Assembly (NCBI GenBank): GCA_937892955.1
Contig: CALBKH010000029.1
Span: forward strand, 1 to 50,886
Length of the DNA: 50,886 nt
Direction of reading: 5' to 3'
DNA from: an uncultured Alphaproteobacteria bacterium
GTDB lineage: Bacteria > Pseudomonadota > Alphaproteobacteria > Rhizobiales > Ancalomicrobiaceae
Shown one piece after another: positions 31,756-40,626 of the stretch. Made by a program: the position numbers and the translations under genes. The notes under the pieces are model-generated. The model saw only the letters and a list, made by a program, of their open reading frames with translations, was not told the DNA's origin and ran no database searches. Every line of letters starts with the position of its first letter. Position 1 is the first letter of the stretch.

Positions 31756-33438
31756 ATGACCATCGAGACGACCGAAGTGCTGATCGTCGGGGGCGGACCC
31801 TGCGGCCTGATGCTCGCCAACGAGCTCGGCCGCCGCGGCGTCGCGGCGATCCTCGTCGACCAGAAGCCGACGACGGCCTTCAACCCGCAGGCCAACGCCA
31901 CCCAGGCGCGCACCATGGAGCACTTCCGACGCCACGGTTTCGTCGAGGAGATCCGCGCCGCCGGCCTGCCGGCCGACCACCCGACCGACGTCGCCTATTT
32001 CACCCGCTACGCCGGCCACGAACTGGCCCGTTTCGAACTGCCGAGTTCGAAGGAGGCGGCGCGGCGCGTCAGAGAGGGCGATCGCTCCTTCAGTGCGGCC
32101 GAGCCGGCCCATCGTGTCTCGCAGAAGTTCGTCGAGGCGGTGATGCGCCGCCACGCCGACGCCCTGCCGGGCATCTCGATCCGCTACGGCCGTCGCCTCG
32201 TCGGTTTCCGCGAGACCGCCGACGGCGTCGAGGCGGAGATCGAACCGGTCGGCGGTGAGGGAACCCGCCGCATCGTGGCGCGCTACCTCGTCGGCGCCGA
32301 CGGCCCGCACAGCCTCGTCCGCCGCGAACTCGGCTTCGCCTACGGCGGCGAGGGCGGCATCGAGCGTGACTTCATGGGCGGCAATATGCTGGCGCTCTAT
32401 CTGAAGGCCCCGACCTTCTACGACGTCTGCCGCCATCCCCGCGCCTGGCAGTACTGGGCCTTCAACAACCAGCGCCGCGCCGTGATGGCCGCCGTCGACG
32501 GCGTCTCGGAGTTCGCCTTCCACACCCAGCTGCGTCCCGGCGAGACGGCCGAGGGCATGACGGACGCCGATGCGGTGGCGCTCTTCACCCAGTGCATGGG
32601 TATCGACATCCCGGTCGAGGTACTCTCCCGCGACGCCTGGATCGCCGGCCGCATGCTGGTCGCCGACCGTTATCGTCGTGGCCGGGTGTTCCTCGCCGGC
32701 GACGCCGTGCATCTCTTCACCCCCACCGGCGGCATGGGCTACAACACCGCCATCGAAGACGCGGTCAATCTCGGCTGGAAGCTCGCGGCGGTGATCCGCG
32801 GCGGCGCCCCCTCCGACCTCCTCGACACCTACGAGGGCGAGCGCCGGCCGATCGGCCTGCGCAACACCGGCTTCGCCCGCCGCTTCGCCGACGCCATCGG
32901 CCTCTATCGACCGAGCCCGGCGATCGAGGACGAGGGACCGGCCGGCGAGGCTGCCCGCCGCCGCGCCGGCGCCTATCTCCTCGGTCATGCCCGCGCCGAG
33001 TTCGACATTCCCGGCTTCACCCTCGGGGCACGCTACGACGGCTCGCCGATCGTCGCCGCAGAGGCCTCGCCGGTGCCGCCCGATTCGCCGACCGCCTATG
33101 CCCCCTCGGGTCGCCCCGGCGGCCGCGCCCCACACGTCTGGCTCGCCGACGGCCGCTCGCTCTACGACACCTTCGGCTTCGACTGGACGCTGCTGCGCCT
33201 CGGCCCGAACCCGCCCGATGGCGACGACTTCGTCGCCGCGGCGCGCCGGCTCGGCCTGTCGCTGACCGTCGTCGACTGCCATGATCCCGAAGCTCACGAT
33301 CTCTACGAGACCGACCTCGCCCTCGTCCGCCCCGATCAGATCGTCGCCTGGCGGCGCTGGGGCAGGCCGACGGCGGGCGCCGAGGAGATCCTGGCTCGGG
33401 CCATCGGCCACGCGGTCGCCGATCGGCGGGCCGCCTGA
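31756..33438 (+). CDS. FAD-dependent aromatic monooxygenase (MhpA/PheA type)
   Basis: A 560-residue flavoprotein hydroxylase. The N-terminal Rossmann motif VLIVGGGPCGLMLANELGRRG is at residues 7-27. The DG motif YLVGADGPHSLVRRELG is near 180, and GRVFLAGDAVHLFTPTGGMG, binding FAD phosphate, is near 315. The C-terminal 150 residues form the thioredoxin-like domain of the larger phenol-hydroxylase-type enzymes. It uses NAD(P)H and O2 to add a hydroxyl, producing the diphenol for the dioxygenase upstream. Substrates of relatives include 3-hydroxyphenylpropionate, phenols and resorcinol; this one cannot be fixed by eye. Confidence 0.9.
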   Translation: MTIETTEVLIVGGGPCGLMLANELGRRGVAAILVDQKPTTAFNPQANATQARTMEHFRRHGFVEEIRAAGLPADHPTDVAYFTRYAGHELARFELPSSKEAARRVREGDRSFSAAEPAHRVSQKFVEAVMRRHADALPGISIRYGRRLVGFRETADGVEAEIEPVGGEGTRRIVARYLVGADGPHSLVRRELGFAYGGEGGIERDFMGGNMLALYLKAPTFYDVCRHPRAWQYWAFNNQRRAVMAAVDGVSEFAFHTQLRPGETAEGMTDADAVALFTQCMGIDIPVEVLSRDAWIAGRMLVADRYRRGRVFLAGDAVHLFTPTGGMGYNTAIEDAVNLGWKLAAVIRGGAPSDLLDTYEGERRPIGLRNTGFARRFADAIGLYRPSPAIEDEGPAGEAARRRAGAYLLGHARAEFDIPGFTLGARYDGSPIVAAEASPVPPDSPTAYAPSGRPGGRAPHVWLADGRSLYDTFGFDWTLLRLGPNPPDGDDFVAAARRLGLSLTVVDCHDPEAHDLYETDLALVRPDQIVAWRRWGRPTAGAEEILARAIGHAVADRRAA

Positions 33439-33499
33439 TCCGGCGAGAAGACCGGAAAGATCCGAAGACCGAAAGACGACGTTCAACAGGGAGAAGACG

Positions 33500-34564
33500 A
33501 TGGTCCCTTCACGCAAGATGACGAGGCGAACCCTCGCAACGATGGCCGCCGGCGCTCTGGCGGCCTCCTTCAACCTGACCGGCCCGGCCGCGGCCGAGAC
33601 CATCGAACTCAAGGTCTCGCACTACCTGCCGCCGAGCCACACCATCCAGAAGGAGCTGATCCGCTGGGCCGACGAAGTCGCCGCGAAGTCGGGTGGGCGG
33701 CTCAAGCTGACGGTCTTCCCGGCCGGCCAGATGGGTCCGCTGCCGCGCCAGTTCGACCTCGCCCGCACCGGCGTCGCCGATGTCGCGTTCTTCCTCCACG
33801 GCGCGCTGCCCGGCCGTTTCCCGTTGACCGAGGTGGCTCAGCTTCCCTACGTCTTCGACCACGCGACCGACAAGGGCACCAGGGCCATGTCGGTGTCCGA
33901 GGCCTCGGTGGTGATGACCGAACTCTCCGGCCGGCTCGCCAAGGAGCACGAGGGCACCCGCATCCTCTACGTCGTCACCTCGCCGACCGTCGGCGTCTAC
34001 CTGCACAAGCCGGCGGTGCGCGATCCCAAGGGCCTCGCCGGCATGCGCATTCGCCACAACGGCCCGGTCACCTCGGCGATGGTCTCCGCCTGGGGCGCGA
34101 GCCCGGTGGCGATGCCGCCGTCGGAGGTCGCCGACGCGCTCGACAAGGGAACGCTCGACGGCATGATGTTCAACTTCGAAGCCGCCCAGGCCTTCCAGCT
34201 CGCCCGGAGCCTGAAGTCGGTGACGGTGCTCAACGCCACGGCGGCCACTTTCGGACTGGTGATGAACGAACAGAAGTACCGCTCCCTCCCTGAGGATCTG
34301 CGAAAGGTGATCGACGACACCACCGGCGTCGCCGCGGCGCGCCGGGTCGGCAAGGTCTACGACGACGCCGAGACCGCCGGCCGCGCCTATGTCTCCGGCG
34401 CCGGGGTGGAGATCGTCGATCCGACAGCGGCCGAGGCCGAAGCCTTCCGCACCCCGACCCTCGGCGTCGCCGACAAGGTCTTCGCCGCCGCCGGCGCCAA
34501 GGGTGCGGAGCTGAAGGCCTTCCGGGACGAACTCGTGGCGCGCGTCGCGGCGGGGGCGAAATGA
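33500..34564 (+). CDS. TRAP transporter substrate-binding protein (DctP family)
   Basis: A 354-residue periplasmic binding protein. The leader MTRRTLATMAAGALAASF ends in PAAAETIE, with Tat-like twin Arg. The mature part shows LKVSHYLPPSHTIQKELIRW and the family-typical arginine region GLAGMRIRHNGPVTSAMV, which in DctP proteins contacts the substrate carboxylate. It delivers a carboxylic acid to the DctQM membrane pair encoded next. Chosen start is ATG at 33500 with AGGGAGAAG upstream. It overlaps the small permease gene by four bases. Confidence 0.93.
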   Translation: MVPSRKMTRRTLATMAAGALAASFNLTGPAAAETIELKVSHYLPPSHTIQKELIRWADEVAAKSGGRLKLTVFPAGQMGPLPRQFDLARTGVADVAFFLHGALPGRFPLTEVAQLPYVFDHATDKGTRAMSVSEASVVMTELSGRLAKEHEGTRILYVVTSPTVGVYLHKPAVRDPKGLAGMRIRHNGPVTSAMVSAWGASPVAMPPSEVADALDKGTLDGMMFNFEAAQAFQLARSLKSVTVLNATAATFGLVMNEQKYRSLPEDLRKVIDDTTGVAAARRVGKVYDDAETAGRAYVSGAGVEIVDPTAAEAEAFRTPTLGVADKVFAAAGAKGAELKAFRDELVARVAAGAK

Positions 34565-35091
34565 ACCGCGCCCCGCACCCGGCGGTCGGCGTCCTGGTCC
34601 GTGCCCTCACGGTGGTGGGCGCCGTCTCGCTGGCCGCGATGATGCTGTGGACGATCGCCGATGTCGGCCTGCGCGCGGTCGCCCACCGCGCGCTCGACGG
34701 CACCGTGGCGATCGTCGAGACGCTGCTCGTCCTCGTCGCCTTCTTCGCCCTCGCCGATTGCATCGCCCGCGACGAGATGATCCGCGTCGACATTCTCGAC
34801 AACAACGTCGGCCGACGCACGCTGGACCGGTTGCGCCTTCTCGGTGACGTCGCCACGCTGGTCTTCCTCGGCCTCCTGGTCTTCACCCTCCTGACCCCGC
34901 TCGCCGACGCCTGGCGCTTCGGCGACGTCAAACCCGACGTGCCGGTGCCGATCTGGACGTTGCTCGCCGCGATCGAGGTGGCGCTCGTCGCCGCCACGCT
35001 GGTCGTCGCCGTCCGCATCCTGCGTATGCTGCGCGGCCGCTTCGGCGGTCGACCGGTCCCGGCCTCGAAGGACGGGGGAGCGGCCTCATGA
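34561..35091 (+). CDS. TRAP transporter small membrane subunit (DctQ family)
   Basis: A 176-residue protein with four hydrophobic helices: about residues 8-30, 45-66, 88-110 and 128-150. This is the standard DctQ layout. The block IRVDILDNNVGRRTLDRL between helices 2 and 3 matches the family. It overlaps both the binding-protein gene and the large permease by four bases. Confidence 0.92.
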   Translation: MNRAPHPAVGVLVRALTVVGAVSLAAMMLWTIADVGLRAVAHRALDGTVAIVETLLVLVAFFALADCIARDEMIRVDILDNNVGRRTLDRLRLLGDVATLVFLGLLVFTLLTPLADAWRFGDVKPDVPVPIWTLLAAIEVALVAATLVVAVRILRMLRGRFGGRPVPASKDGGAAS

Positions 35092-36386
35092 GTGCCCCGA
35101 CCATCGGCCTCCTCGGCGTGGCCTCGCTCGTCGTGCTGATCATGATCCGCGTCCCCGTCGGGGTGGCGCTCGGTCTCGTCGGCTTCACCGGCTACGTGGC
35201 GCTCGAGGGCACCACCAAGGCGCTCTTCGTCTTCGGTGGCGTGCCGCTCGAACTCGCTTCGGCCTATTCGCTGTCGGTGCTGCCTCTGTTCACGCTGATG
35301 GGCGCCTACGCCACGCTCGCCGGCCTCTCAACCGACCTCTTCCGTGCCGCCAACTCCGTCTTCGCCTCGACCCGCGGCTCGCTCGCCATGGCGGCGATCG
35401 GCGCCTCGGCCGCCTTCGGTGCGGTCTGCGGCTCGTCGGTGGCGACCGCCGCCACCATGGGGCGCATCTCGATCCCGGAGATGCTGAAGAACGGCTACGC
35501 GCCGGGCCTCGCCGCCGGTGCGGTGGCGGCCGGCGGCACGCTCGGCATCCTCATCCCGCCGTCGCTGATCCTGATGATCTACGCCATCATCGCCCAGCTC
35601 TCGGTGATCAAGTTGTTCCTCGCCGCCGTGGTGCCCGGGATCCTCCTCACGCTCTTCTACATGGCGACCGTCTTCGTCTGGACCCGCCTCGCGCCGAAGG
35701 CGGCGCCGGCCATCCCCGCCGGCGGACTGCGCGAGACCGGCCGACTGCTCCTGCGCGTCTGGGACGTCTCGACGCTCTTCGCCGTCACCTTCGGCGGCAT
35801 CTGGTTCGGCTGGTTCTCGCCGACCGAGGCCGCGGCCGTCGGCGCCTTCGGCGCACTGCTGCTGGGGCTCTGGCGGCGGACGCTGAGCCGCACCGCCATC
35901 CTCGACGGCCTCGGCGAGACGGCGCGCATCACCGCCAACATCGTCCTCATCGTCGTCGGCTCGACGATCTTCTCCTACTTCGTGGTGCAGACCTCGATCG
36001 CCCAGAATCTGGTCGGCTGGATCCGCGGCACCAGCCTGTCGCCGACCACGGTGATGGTGCTCCTGGTGATCGTCTACATCTTCCTCGGCTGCTTCCTCGA
36101 GGGCATCGGCATGGTGCTCGTCACCGTCCCGGTGTTCCTGCCGCTGGTCATCGCCAACGGCTTCGATCCGGTGTGGTTCGGGGTGCTCCAGGTGATCGTC
36201 GTCGAGATCGGGTTGATTCACCCGCCGATCGGCATGAACCTCTTCGTCATCCGCGCCCAATCGCCGGAGATCTCGCTGCGCGACATGTACGGCGGCGTTC
36301 TGCCGTTCCTCGCCGCGCCGCTGCTGCTCATCGTCCTGCTGATCCTCTATCCCGATCTGGCGCTCTGGCTCTCGCGGGCGCTGTGA
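35088..36386 (+). CDS. TRAP transporter large permease (DctM family)
   Basis: A 432-residue, strongly hydrophobic sodium-coupled transporter subunit with about 12 membrane segments. Family blocks include VLPLFTLMGAYATLAGLS, the AFGAVCGSSVATAATMG segment, TLGILIPPSLILMIYAI and the C-terminal IHPPIGMNLFVIRAQSPE. It carries the carboxylate (probably the aromatic or alicyclic acid used by this operon) with the binding protein and DctQ. BKACE follows after 52 bases. Confidence 0.94.
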   Translation: MSAPTIGLLGVASLVVLIMIRVPVGVALGLVGFTGYVALEGTTKALFVFGGVPLELASAYSLSVLPLFTLMGAYATLAGLSTDLFRAANSVFASTRGSLAMAAIGASAAFGAVCGSSVATAATMGRISIPEMLKNGYAPGLAAGAVAAGGTLGILIPPSLILMIYAIIAQLSVIKLFLAAVVPGILLTLFYMATVFVWTRLAPKAAPAIPAGGLRETGRLLLRVWDVSTLFAVTFGGIWFGWFSPTEAAAVGAFGALLLGLWRRTLSRTAILDGLGETARITANIVLIVVGSTIFSYFVVQTSIAQNLVGWIRGTSLSPTTVMVLLVIVYIFLGCFLEGIGMVLVTVPVFLPLVIANGFDPVWFGVLQVIVVEIGLIHPPIGMNLFVIRAQSPEISLRDMYGGVLPFLAAPLLLIVLLILYPDLALWLSRAL

Positions 36387-36438
36387 ACCGCCCGCTCGCC
36401 GATCGCCGTCTCCCACTCGCGCCCCTCGGAGCCCGTCC

Positions 36439-37392
36439 ATGGCCGACCCCGTGAAGTCCCCCACCGCCGCCAAGGTGATCATCACCTGCGCGGTGACCGG
36501 CGGTATCCACACCCCGACCATGTCGGACGCGTTGCCCTACCGTCCCCAGGACATCGCGACCCAGGCGATCGCCGCCGCCGAGGCCGGCGCCGCCGTCCTC
36601 CATCTCCATGCCCGCCATCCCGAGACCGGCCGGCCCTCGCCGCATCCGGAGGACTTCCTGTCGTTCCTGCCGCAGATCAAGCAGGCGACCGACGCCGTCC
36701 TCAACATCACCACCGGCGGCAGCCTCGACATGACGGTCGAACAGCGGCTGGCCGCGGCCCTGCGCCTAGCACCGGAGATGTGCTCGCTCAACATGGGGTC
36801 GATGAACTTCGGCATCTTCCCGCTCGCGGAGCGCTACTCGAACTGGAAATTCGATTGGGAGGAGCCCTATCTGCGCGGCACCGACGACTTCATCTTCCGC
36901 AACACCTTCCGCGACATCGCCCGCATCCTGGAGCTGCTCGGCGAAGGCCACGGCACCCGCTTCGAGCACGAATGCTACGATGTCGGCCACCTCTACAACC
37001 TCGCCCATTTCGTCGATCGCGGGCTGGTGAAGCCGCCGTTCTTCGTCCAGATGATCTTCGGCATTCTCGGCGGCATCGGTGCCGACCCGGAGAATCTGTC
37101 GTTCATGAAGCGCACCGCCGACAAGCTGTTCGGCAAGGACTATCGCTGGTCCGTGCTCGCCGCCGGCCGTCACCAGATCCCGTTCTGCACCCAGGCGGCG
37201 ATGCTCGGTGGCTCGGTCCGCGTCGGGCTCGAGGACAGTCTCTTCATCGGCCGCGGCAAGTTGGCGGCGAACAACGCCGAACAGGTCGCCAAGATCCGGC
37301 GCATCGTCGAGGAATTGGGCCTGGAGGTCGCCACACCGGCCGAAGCGCGCGCCATGCTCGCCCTCAAGGGCGGCGATCGCGTCGCGTTCTGA
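36439..37392 (+). CDS. BKACE-family beta-keto acid cleavage enzyme (DUF849)
   Basis: A 317-residue TIM-barrel, zinc-dependent enzyme. AAVLHLHARHPETGRPS gives the H-x-H zinc ligands near residue 52. FEHECYDVGHLYNLAHFVDRG and GGSVRVGLEDSLFIGRGKLA follow, the last with the conserved Glu. Members react a beta-keto acid with acetyl-CoA, giving acetoacetate and a new acyl-CoA; the founding member is the lysine-fermentation enzyme Kce. Here it ends an operon with meta-cleavage genes and a TRAP importer, an unusual setting. The substrate is unknown. Confidence 0.9.
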   Translation: MADPVKSPTAAKVIITCAVTGGIHTPTMSDALPYRPQDIATQAIAAAEAGAAVLHLHARHPETGRPSPHPEDFLSFLPQIKQATDAVLNITTGGSLDMTVEQRLAAALRLAPEMCSLNMGSMNFGIFPLAERYSNWKFDWEEPYLRGTDDFIFRNTFRDIARILELLGEGHGTRFEHECYDVGHLYNLAHFVDRGLVKPPFFVQMIFGILGGIGADPENLSFMKRTADKLFGKDYRWSVLAAGRHQIPFCTQAAMLGGSVRVGLEDSLFIGRGKLAANNAEQVAKIRRIVEELGLEVATPAEARAMLALKGGDRVAF

Positions 37393-37620
37393 CGGAGCCG
37401 CGGAACACGGCCGTCTCCGCCTCGCGGCTCGGCGTCGAAGCGCGCGCGATCGCTTCGCGCTCCGGCTGTCGCAGGAAGGTCCGCGCCGGAAGGGGAGGGG
37501 CGCTCGCCGAGGGCTCGTCGAGCGGCCCCGGACGCGCCGCGCCTTCCGTCTCGGCGGATTGCCGGTCGGGCTCCGGGTCTCGGGAAGTCCTGCTCGCCCG
37601 CCTTCACGGCGGCGCCCCGC

Positions 37621-38562
37621 TCAGTCGGACCGCGCTGCCGCCATGATGGATTGCAACGATGCGAGCTCCGCCGCACCTTCGCGTACCATGAATTCGAGGA
37701 AGGTCGCGGCCGTCAGGGAGAGGTGCTTTCCGGCCAGGTGGACGGCGTTCCAGGTGCGGCGCAAGGGGAAGCCGACCACGTCGAGGATCGCGATGCGGCC
37801 GCTCTCCAGTTCCGCCGACAGTGTGCTGGCCGACACCACCGATACACCCAGACCGGCGATGACGGCCTGCTTGATCGCCTCGGTGGATCCCAGTTCCATG
37901 TAGACGTTGAGCGAGCGGCGGTGTTCCGCCACGAGCCCCTCCATCGCCGACCGGGTGCCGGAGCCGACCTCGCGGATCAGATGGTTCTCCGCCGCGAAGC
38001 GCTCGAGCGGGATGTCGCGCTCGTGCGCCAGCGGATGGTCGCGATAGGAGATGGGAACCAGGAGATTCTCGAGAAACGGCCGTGAACTCAACGTGAGGCC
38101 GTCCGGCACCTGACCCATGACGACGAAGTCGTCCTCGTTCGAGATCAGCCGCTCGATGACGCGTTCGCGGTTGGTGACCTTGAGCTGCGGCTGCACCTCC
38201 GGATGCTCGCGCAGGAAGCGGCCGAGGAAGTGCGGCATGAAGAACTGGGCCGAGGTCACGCAGGCCAGACACAACGGACCGGCCACGTGCCCCTTGAGAT
38301 CGCCCACGCTGGCGGCGAGTTGCTTCAGCTGGTTCAGGACGCCGACCGCGGTGGCATAGACCTCTTCGCCGGCCCGGGTGAGAAAGATCTTCTTTCCCAA
38401 CTGCTCGAGCAGCGGCATGCCGATGCTCTCCTCCAGACGCTTGATCTGGATCGATACCGCCGGCTGGCTGAGATGTAGCTCCTCCGCCGCACGGGTATAG
38501 CTGCGGTGGCGTGCCACGGCTTCGAACAGCCGGATCTGTTGTAGGGTCCATCTGCGGATCAT
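37621..38562 (-). CDS. cbbR: CbbR, LysR-type regulator of RuBisCO genes
   Basis: A 313-residue LysR protein. The helix-turn-helix is at residues 6-65 (TLQQIRLFEAVARHRSYTRA and AEELHLSQPAVSIQIKRLEE). The effector domain follows, with LGVSVVSASTLSAELESGRI near residue 225. It is divergent from cbbL, the standard place for cbbR, and the first 60 residues match that branch well. CbbR proteins activate cbb genes in response to metabolites such as RuBP, PEP or NADPH. The 228-base gap to the BKACE gene holds nothing I can identify. Confidence 0.9.
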   Translation of the reverse strand: MIRRWTLQQIRLFEAVARHRSYTRAAEELHLSQPAVSIQIKRLEESIGMPLLEQLGKKIFLTRAGEEVYATAVGVLNQLKQLAASVGDLKGHVAGPLCLACVTSAQFFMPHFLGRFLREHPEVQPQLKVTNRERVIERLISNEDDFVVMGQVPDGLTLSSRPFLENLLVPISYRDHPLAHERDIPLERFAAENHLIREVGSGTRSAMEGLVAEHRRSLNVYMELGSTEAIKQAVIAGLGVSVVSASTLSAELESGRIAILDVVGFPLRRTWNAVHLAGKHLSLTAATFLEFMVREGAAELASLQSIMAAARSD

Positions 38563-38590
38563 AAACCACCGTATATGCTGATCATATCAA

Positions 38591-38603
38591 TAAATAATTG
38601 TTA
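38591..38603. promoter_or_regulatory. Candidate CbbR box in the cbbR-cbbL intergenic region
   Basis: TAAATAATTGTTA fits TNA-N7-TNA and T-N11-A, the CbbR/LysR recognition pattern. It is at the centre of an unusually AT-rich stretch (about 38563-38620) in very GC-rich DNA. It lies 29 bases from the cbbR start and 105 from cbbL, so the divergent promoters are probably here. I cannot place the -35/-10 elements with confidence. Confidence 0.5.
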
Positions 38604-38707
38604 TTAATTTTCGATGCCGGGTAGTGTCAACCCAATCGCGCATCGGACCGACCCGCGGGGCGGTGAATGCGTGCCGGAATCCAACCTTCGATCCAGAGGA
38701 GTGTGGC

Positions 38708-40126
38708 ATGGCCAAGACTTACCAAGCGGGCGTCAAAGAATACCGCGAAACCTACTGGGAGCCGACGTACACGCCCAAGGAATCCGACGTTCTGGCGGTG
38801 TTCAAGATCGTTCCGCAGGCCGGCGTGCCGCGTGAGGAAGCCGCCGCCGCCGTGGCCGCGGAATCGTCGACCGCCACCTGGACGACGGTGTGGACCGACC
38901 TGCTGACCGACATGTACTACTACAAGGGCCGCGCCTACGCGATCGAGGACGTGCCCGGCGACGACGAAGCGTTCTACGCCTTCATCGCCTATCCGATGGG
39001 CCTGTTCGAAGAAGGCTCCATCGTCAACGTCTTCACGTCGCTGGTCGGCAACGTGTTCGGCTTCAAGGCCGTGCGTTCGCTCCGCCTCGAAGACGTGCGC
39101 TTCCCGCTGTGGTTCGTCGTCACCAACCCCGGCCCGCCGCACGGACTCTACGTCGAGCGCGACAAGCTGAACAAGTACGGCCGCCCGCTGCTCGGCTGCA
39201 CCATCAAGCCGAAGCTCGGCCTGTCGGCCAAGAACTACGGCCGCGCCGTCTACGAGTGTCTGCGTGGCGGTCTCGACTTCACCAAGGACGACGAGAACGT
39301 CAATTCGCAGCCGTTCATGCGCTGGCGTGATCGCTTCGCCTTCTGCCAGGAGGCCATCGACAAGGCCGAAGCGGAGACCGGCGAATACAAGGGTCACTAT
39401 CTCAACGTGACCGCCCCGACCGTCGAGGACATGTTCGAGCGCGCCGAGTACGCCAAGGAGATCGGCTCCAAGATCATCATGTCCGACTTCATCACCCTCG
39501 GCTGGGCGGCGCACACCTCCCTGTCCAAGTGGTGCCGTAAGAACGGCATGCTGCTGCACGTCCATCGCGCCATGCACGCGGTGATCGACCGCAACCCGAA
39601 GCACGGCATCAACTTCCGCGTCCTGACCAAGATGCTGCGCCTGATGGGCGGCGATCACCTCCATTCCGGCACCGTCGTCGGCAAGCTCGAGGGCGATCGC
39701 GAAGCCACCCTCGGCTGGATCGGCATGATGCGCGACCGCTACACCAAGGAAGATCGCGCCAAGGGCATCTTCTTCGATCAGGACTGGGGCCAGATGCCCG
39801 GCCTGTTCCCGGTCGCCTCCGGCGGCATCCATGTCTGGCACATGCCCGCCCTGGTCTCGATCTTCGGCGACGACTCCGTTCTCCAGTTCGGTGGCGGCAC
39901 CATCGGTCACCCCTGGGGCAACGCCGCCGGCGCTGCGGCCAACCGCGTCGCGCTGGAAGCCTGCGTCCAGGCCCGCAACGAAGGCCGTCACCTCGAGAAG
40001 GAAGGCAAGGACATCCTGACCAGGGCTGCCCAGCATTCCCCCGAGCTGAAGATCGCCATGGAGACCTGGAAAGAGATCAAGTTCGAGTTCGATACCGTCG
40101 ACAAGCTGGACGTCGGCCACCGTTGA
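38708..40126 (+). CDS. cbbL: RuBisCO large subunit, form I (green-type, IA-like)
   Basis: A 472-residue form I large subunit fixing CO2 on ribulose bisphosphate. Active-site parts are present: catalytic Lys167 and Lys169 (TIKPKLG), carbamylated Lys193 with D195/E196 (GLDFTKDDENVNSQPF), HVHRAMHAVIDR, loop 6 Lys in HSGTVVGKLEGD, and GGGTIGHPWGN. The N-terminus (MAKTYQAGVKEYRETYW) and the downstream cbbQO place it in form IA. Residues 134-149 (LWFVVTNPGPPHGLYV) differ from the usual VAYVKTFQGPPHGIQV-like stretch. The ATG at 38708 follows GAGGAG; the small subunit is 33 bases on. No carboxysome genes are seen. Confidence 0.97.
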   Translation: MAKTYQAGVKEYRETYWEPTYTPKESDVLAVFKIVPQAGVPREEAAAAVAAESSTATWTTVWTDLLTDMYYYKGRAYAIEDVPGDDEAFYAFIAYPMGLFEEGSIVNVFTSLVGNVFGFKAVRSLRLEDVRFPLWFVVTNPGPPHGLYVERDKLNKYGRPLLGCTIKPKLGLSAKNYGRAVYECLRGGLDFTKDDENVNSQPFMRWRDRFAFCQEAIDKAEAETGEYKGHYLNVTAPTVEDMFERAEYAKEIGSKIIMSDFITLGWAAHTSLSKWCRKNGMLLHVHRAMHAVIDRNPKHGINFRVLTKMLRLMGGDHLHSGTVVGKLEGDREATLGWIGMMRDRYTKEDRAKGIFFDQDWGQMPGLFPVASGGIHVWHMPALVSIFGDDSVLQFGGGTIGHPWGNAAGAAANRVALEACVQARNEGRHLEKEGKDILTRAAQHSPELKIAMETWKEIKFEFDTVDKLDVGHR

Positions 40127-40159
40127 TCCGTCAAGCCAGACAATCGAAAGGAATCAGCT

Positions 40160-40513
40160 ATGAGCAACCTTCAGGACTACAACTCTCGCCTGGGCGATCC
40201 GGCCAGCAAGCGGTTCGAGACTTTTTCCTACCTGCCGCAGATGAACACCGATGAGATCCGCAAGCAGGTGCAGTACATCGTCGATCGGGGTTGGAACCCC
40301 GCCGTCGAGCACTGCGAGCCGGAAAATGCGATGCATTGCTACTGGTACATGTGGAAGCTGCCGATGTTCGGCGAGACCGACGTCGATCGCATCCTCGCGG
40401 AGTGCGAAGCCTGCCACAAGGCGAACCCGAAGCATCTGGTCAAGTTGATCGGCTACGACAACGCCCGCCAGACCCAGGGCACCGCCATGCTGCTGTTCCG
40501 TCCCGGCGCCTGA
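40160..40513 (+). CDS. cbbS: RuBisCO small subunit
   Basis: A 117-residue small subunit with FETFSYLPQMNTDEIRKQV at the N-terminus, then YIVDRGWNPAVEHCEPEN, MHCYWYMWKLPMFGETD and KLIGYDNARQTQG. The compact length and the lack of a C-terminal hairpin extension fit the green-type form IA small subunit associated with cbbQO rather than red-type enzymes. AAAGGA precedes the ATG. CbbQ begins 113 bases downstream. Confidence 0.97.
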   Translation: MSNLQDYNSRLGDPASKRFETFSYLPQMNTDEIRKQVQYIVDRGWNPAVEHCEPENAMHCYWYMWKLPMFGETDVDRILAECEACHKANPKHLVKLIGYDNARQTQGTAMLLFRPGA

Positions 40514-40626
40514 CGCTCGGACAGGTGAACGGAGACCCCGCTCCGGTGGGGTCTCCCCGCCCGGATCGGGGAAAGGGCGACCGCGTTTCCGCGCCCCGGC
40601 CGTTCGAACGACGCGAGAGTGAAGCC

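Noticed and set aside
36439..37392. Reading the BKACE gene as a lysine-fermentation enzyme (Kce)
   Set aside because: The other lysine-fermentation genes are absent and the neighbours are aromatic catabolism genes, so only the broad family is supported.
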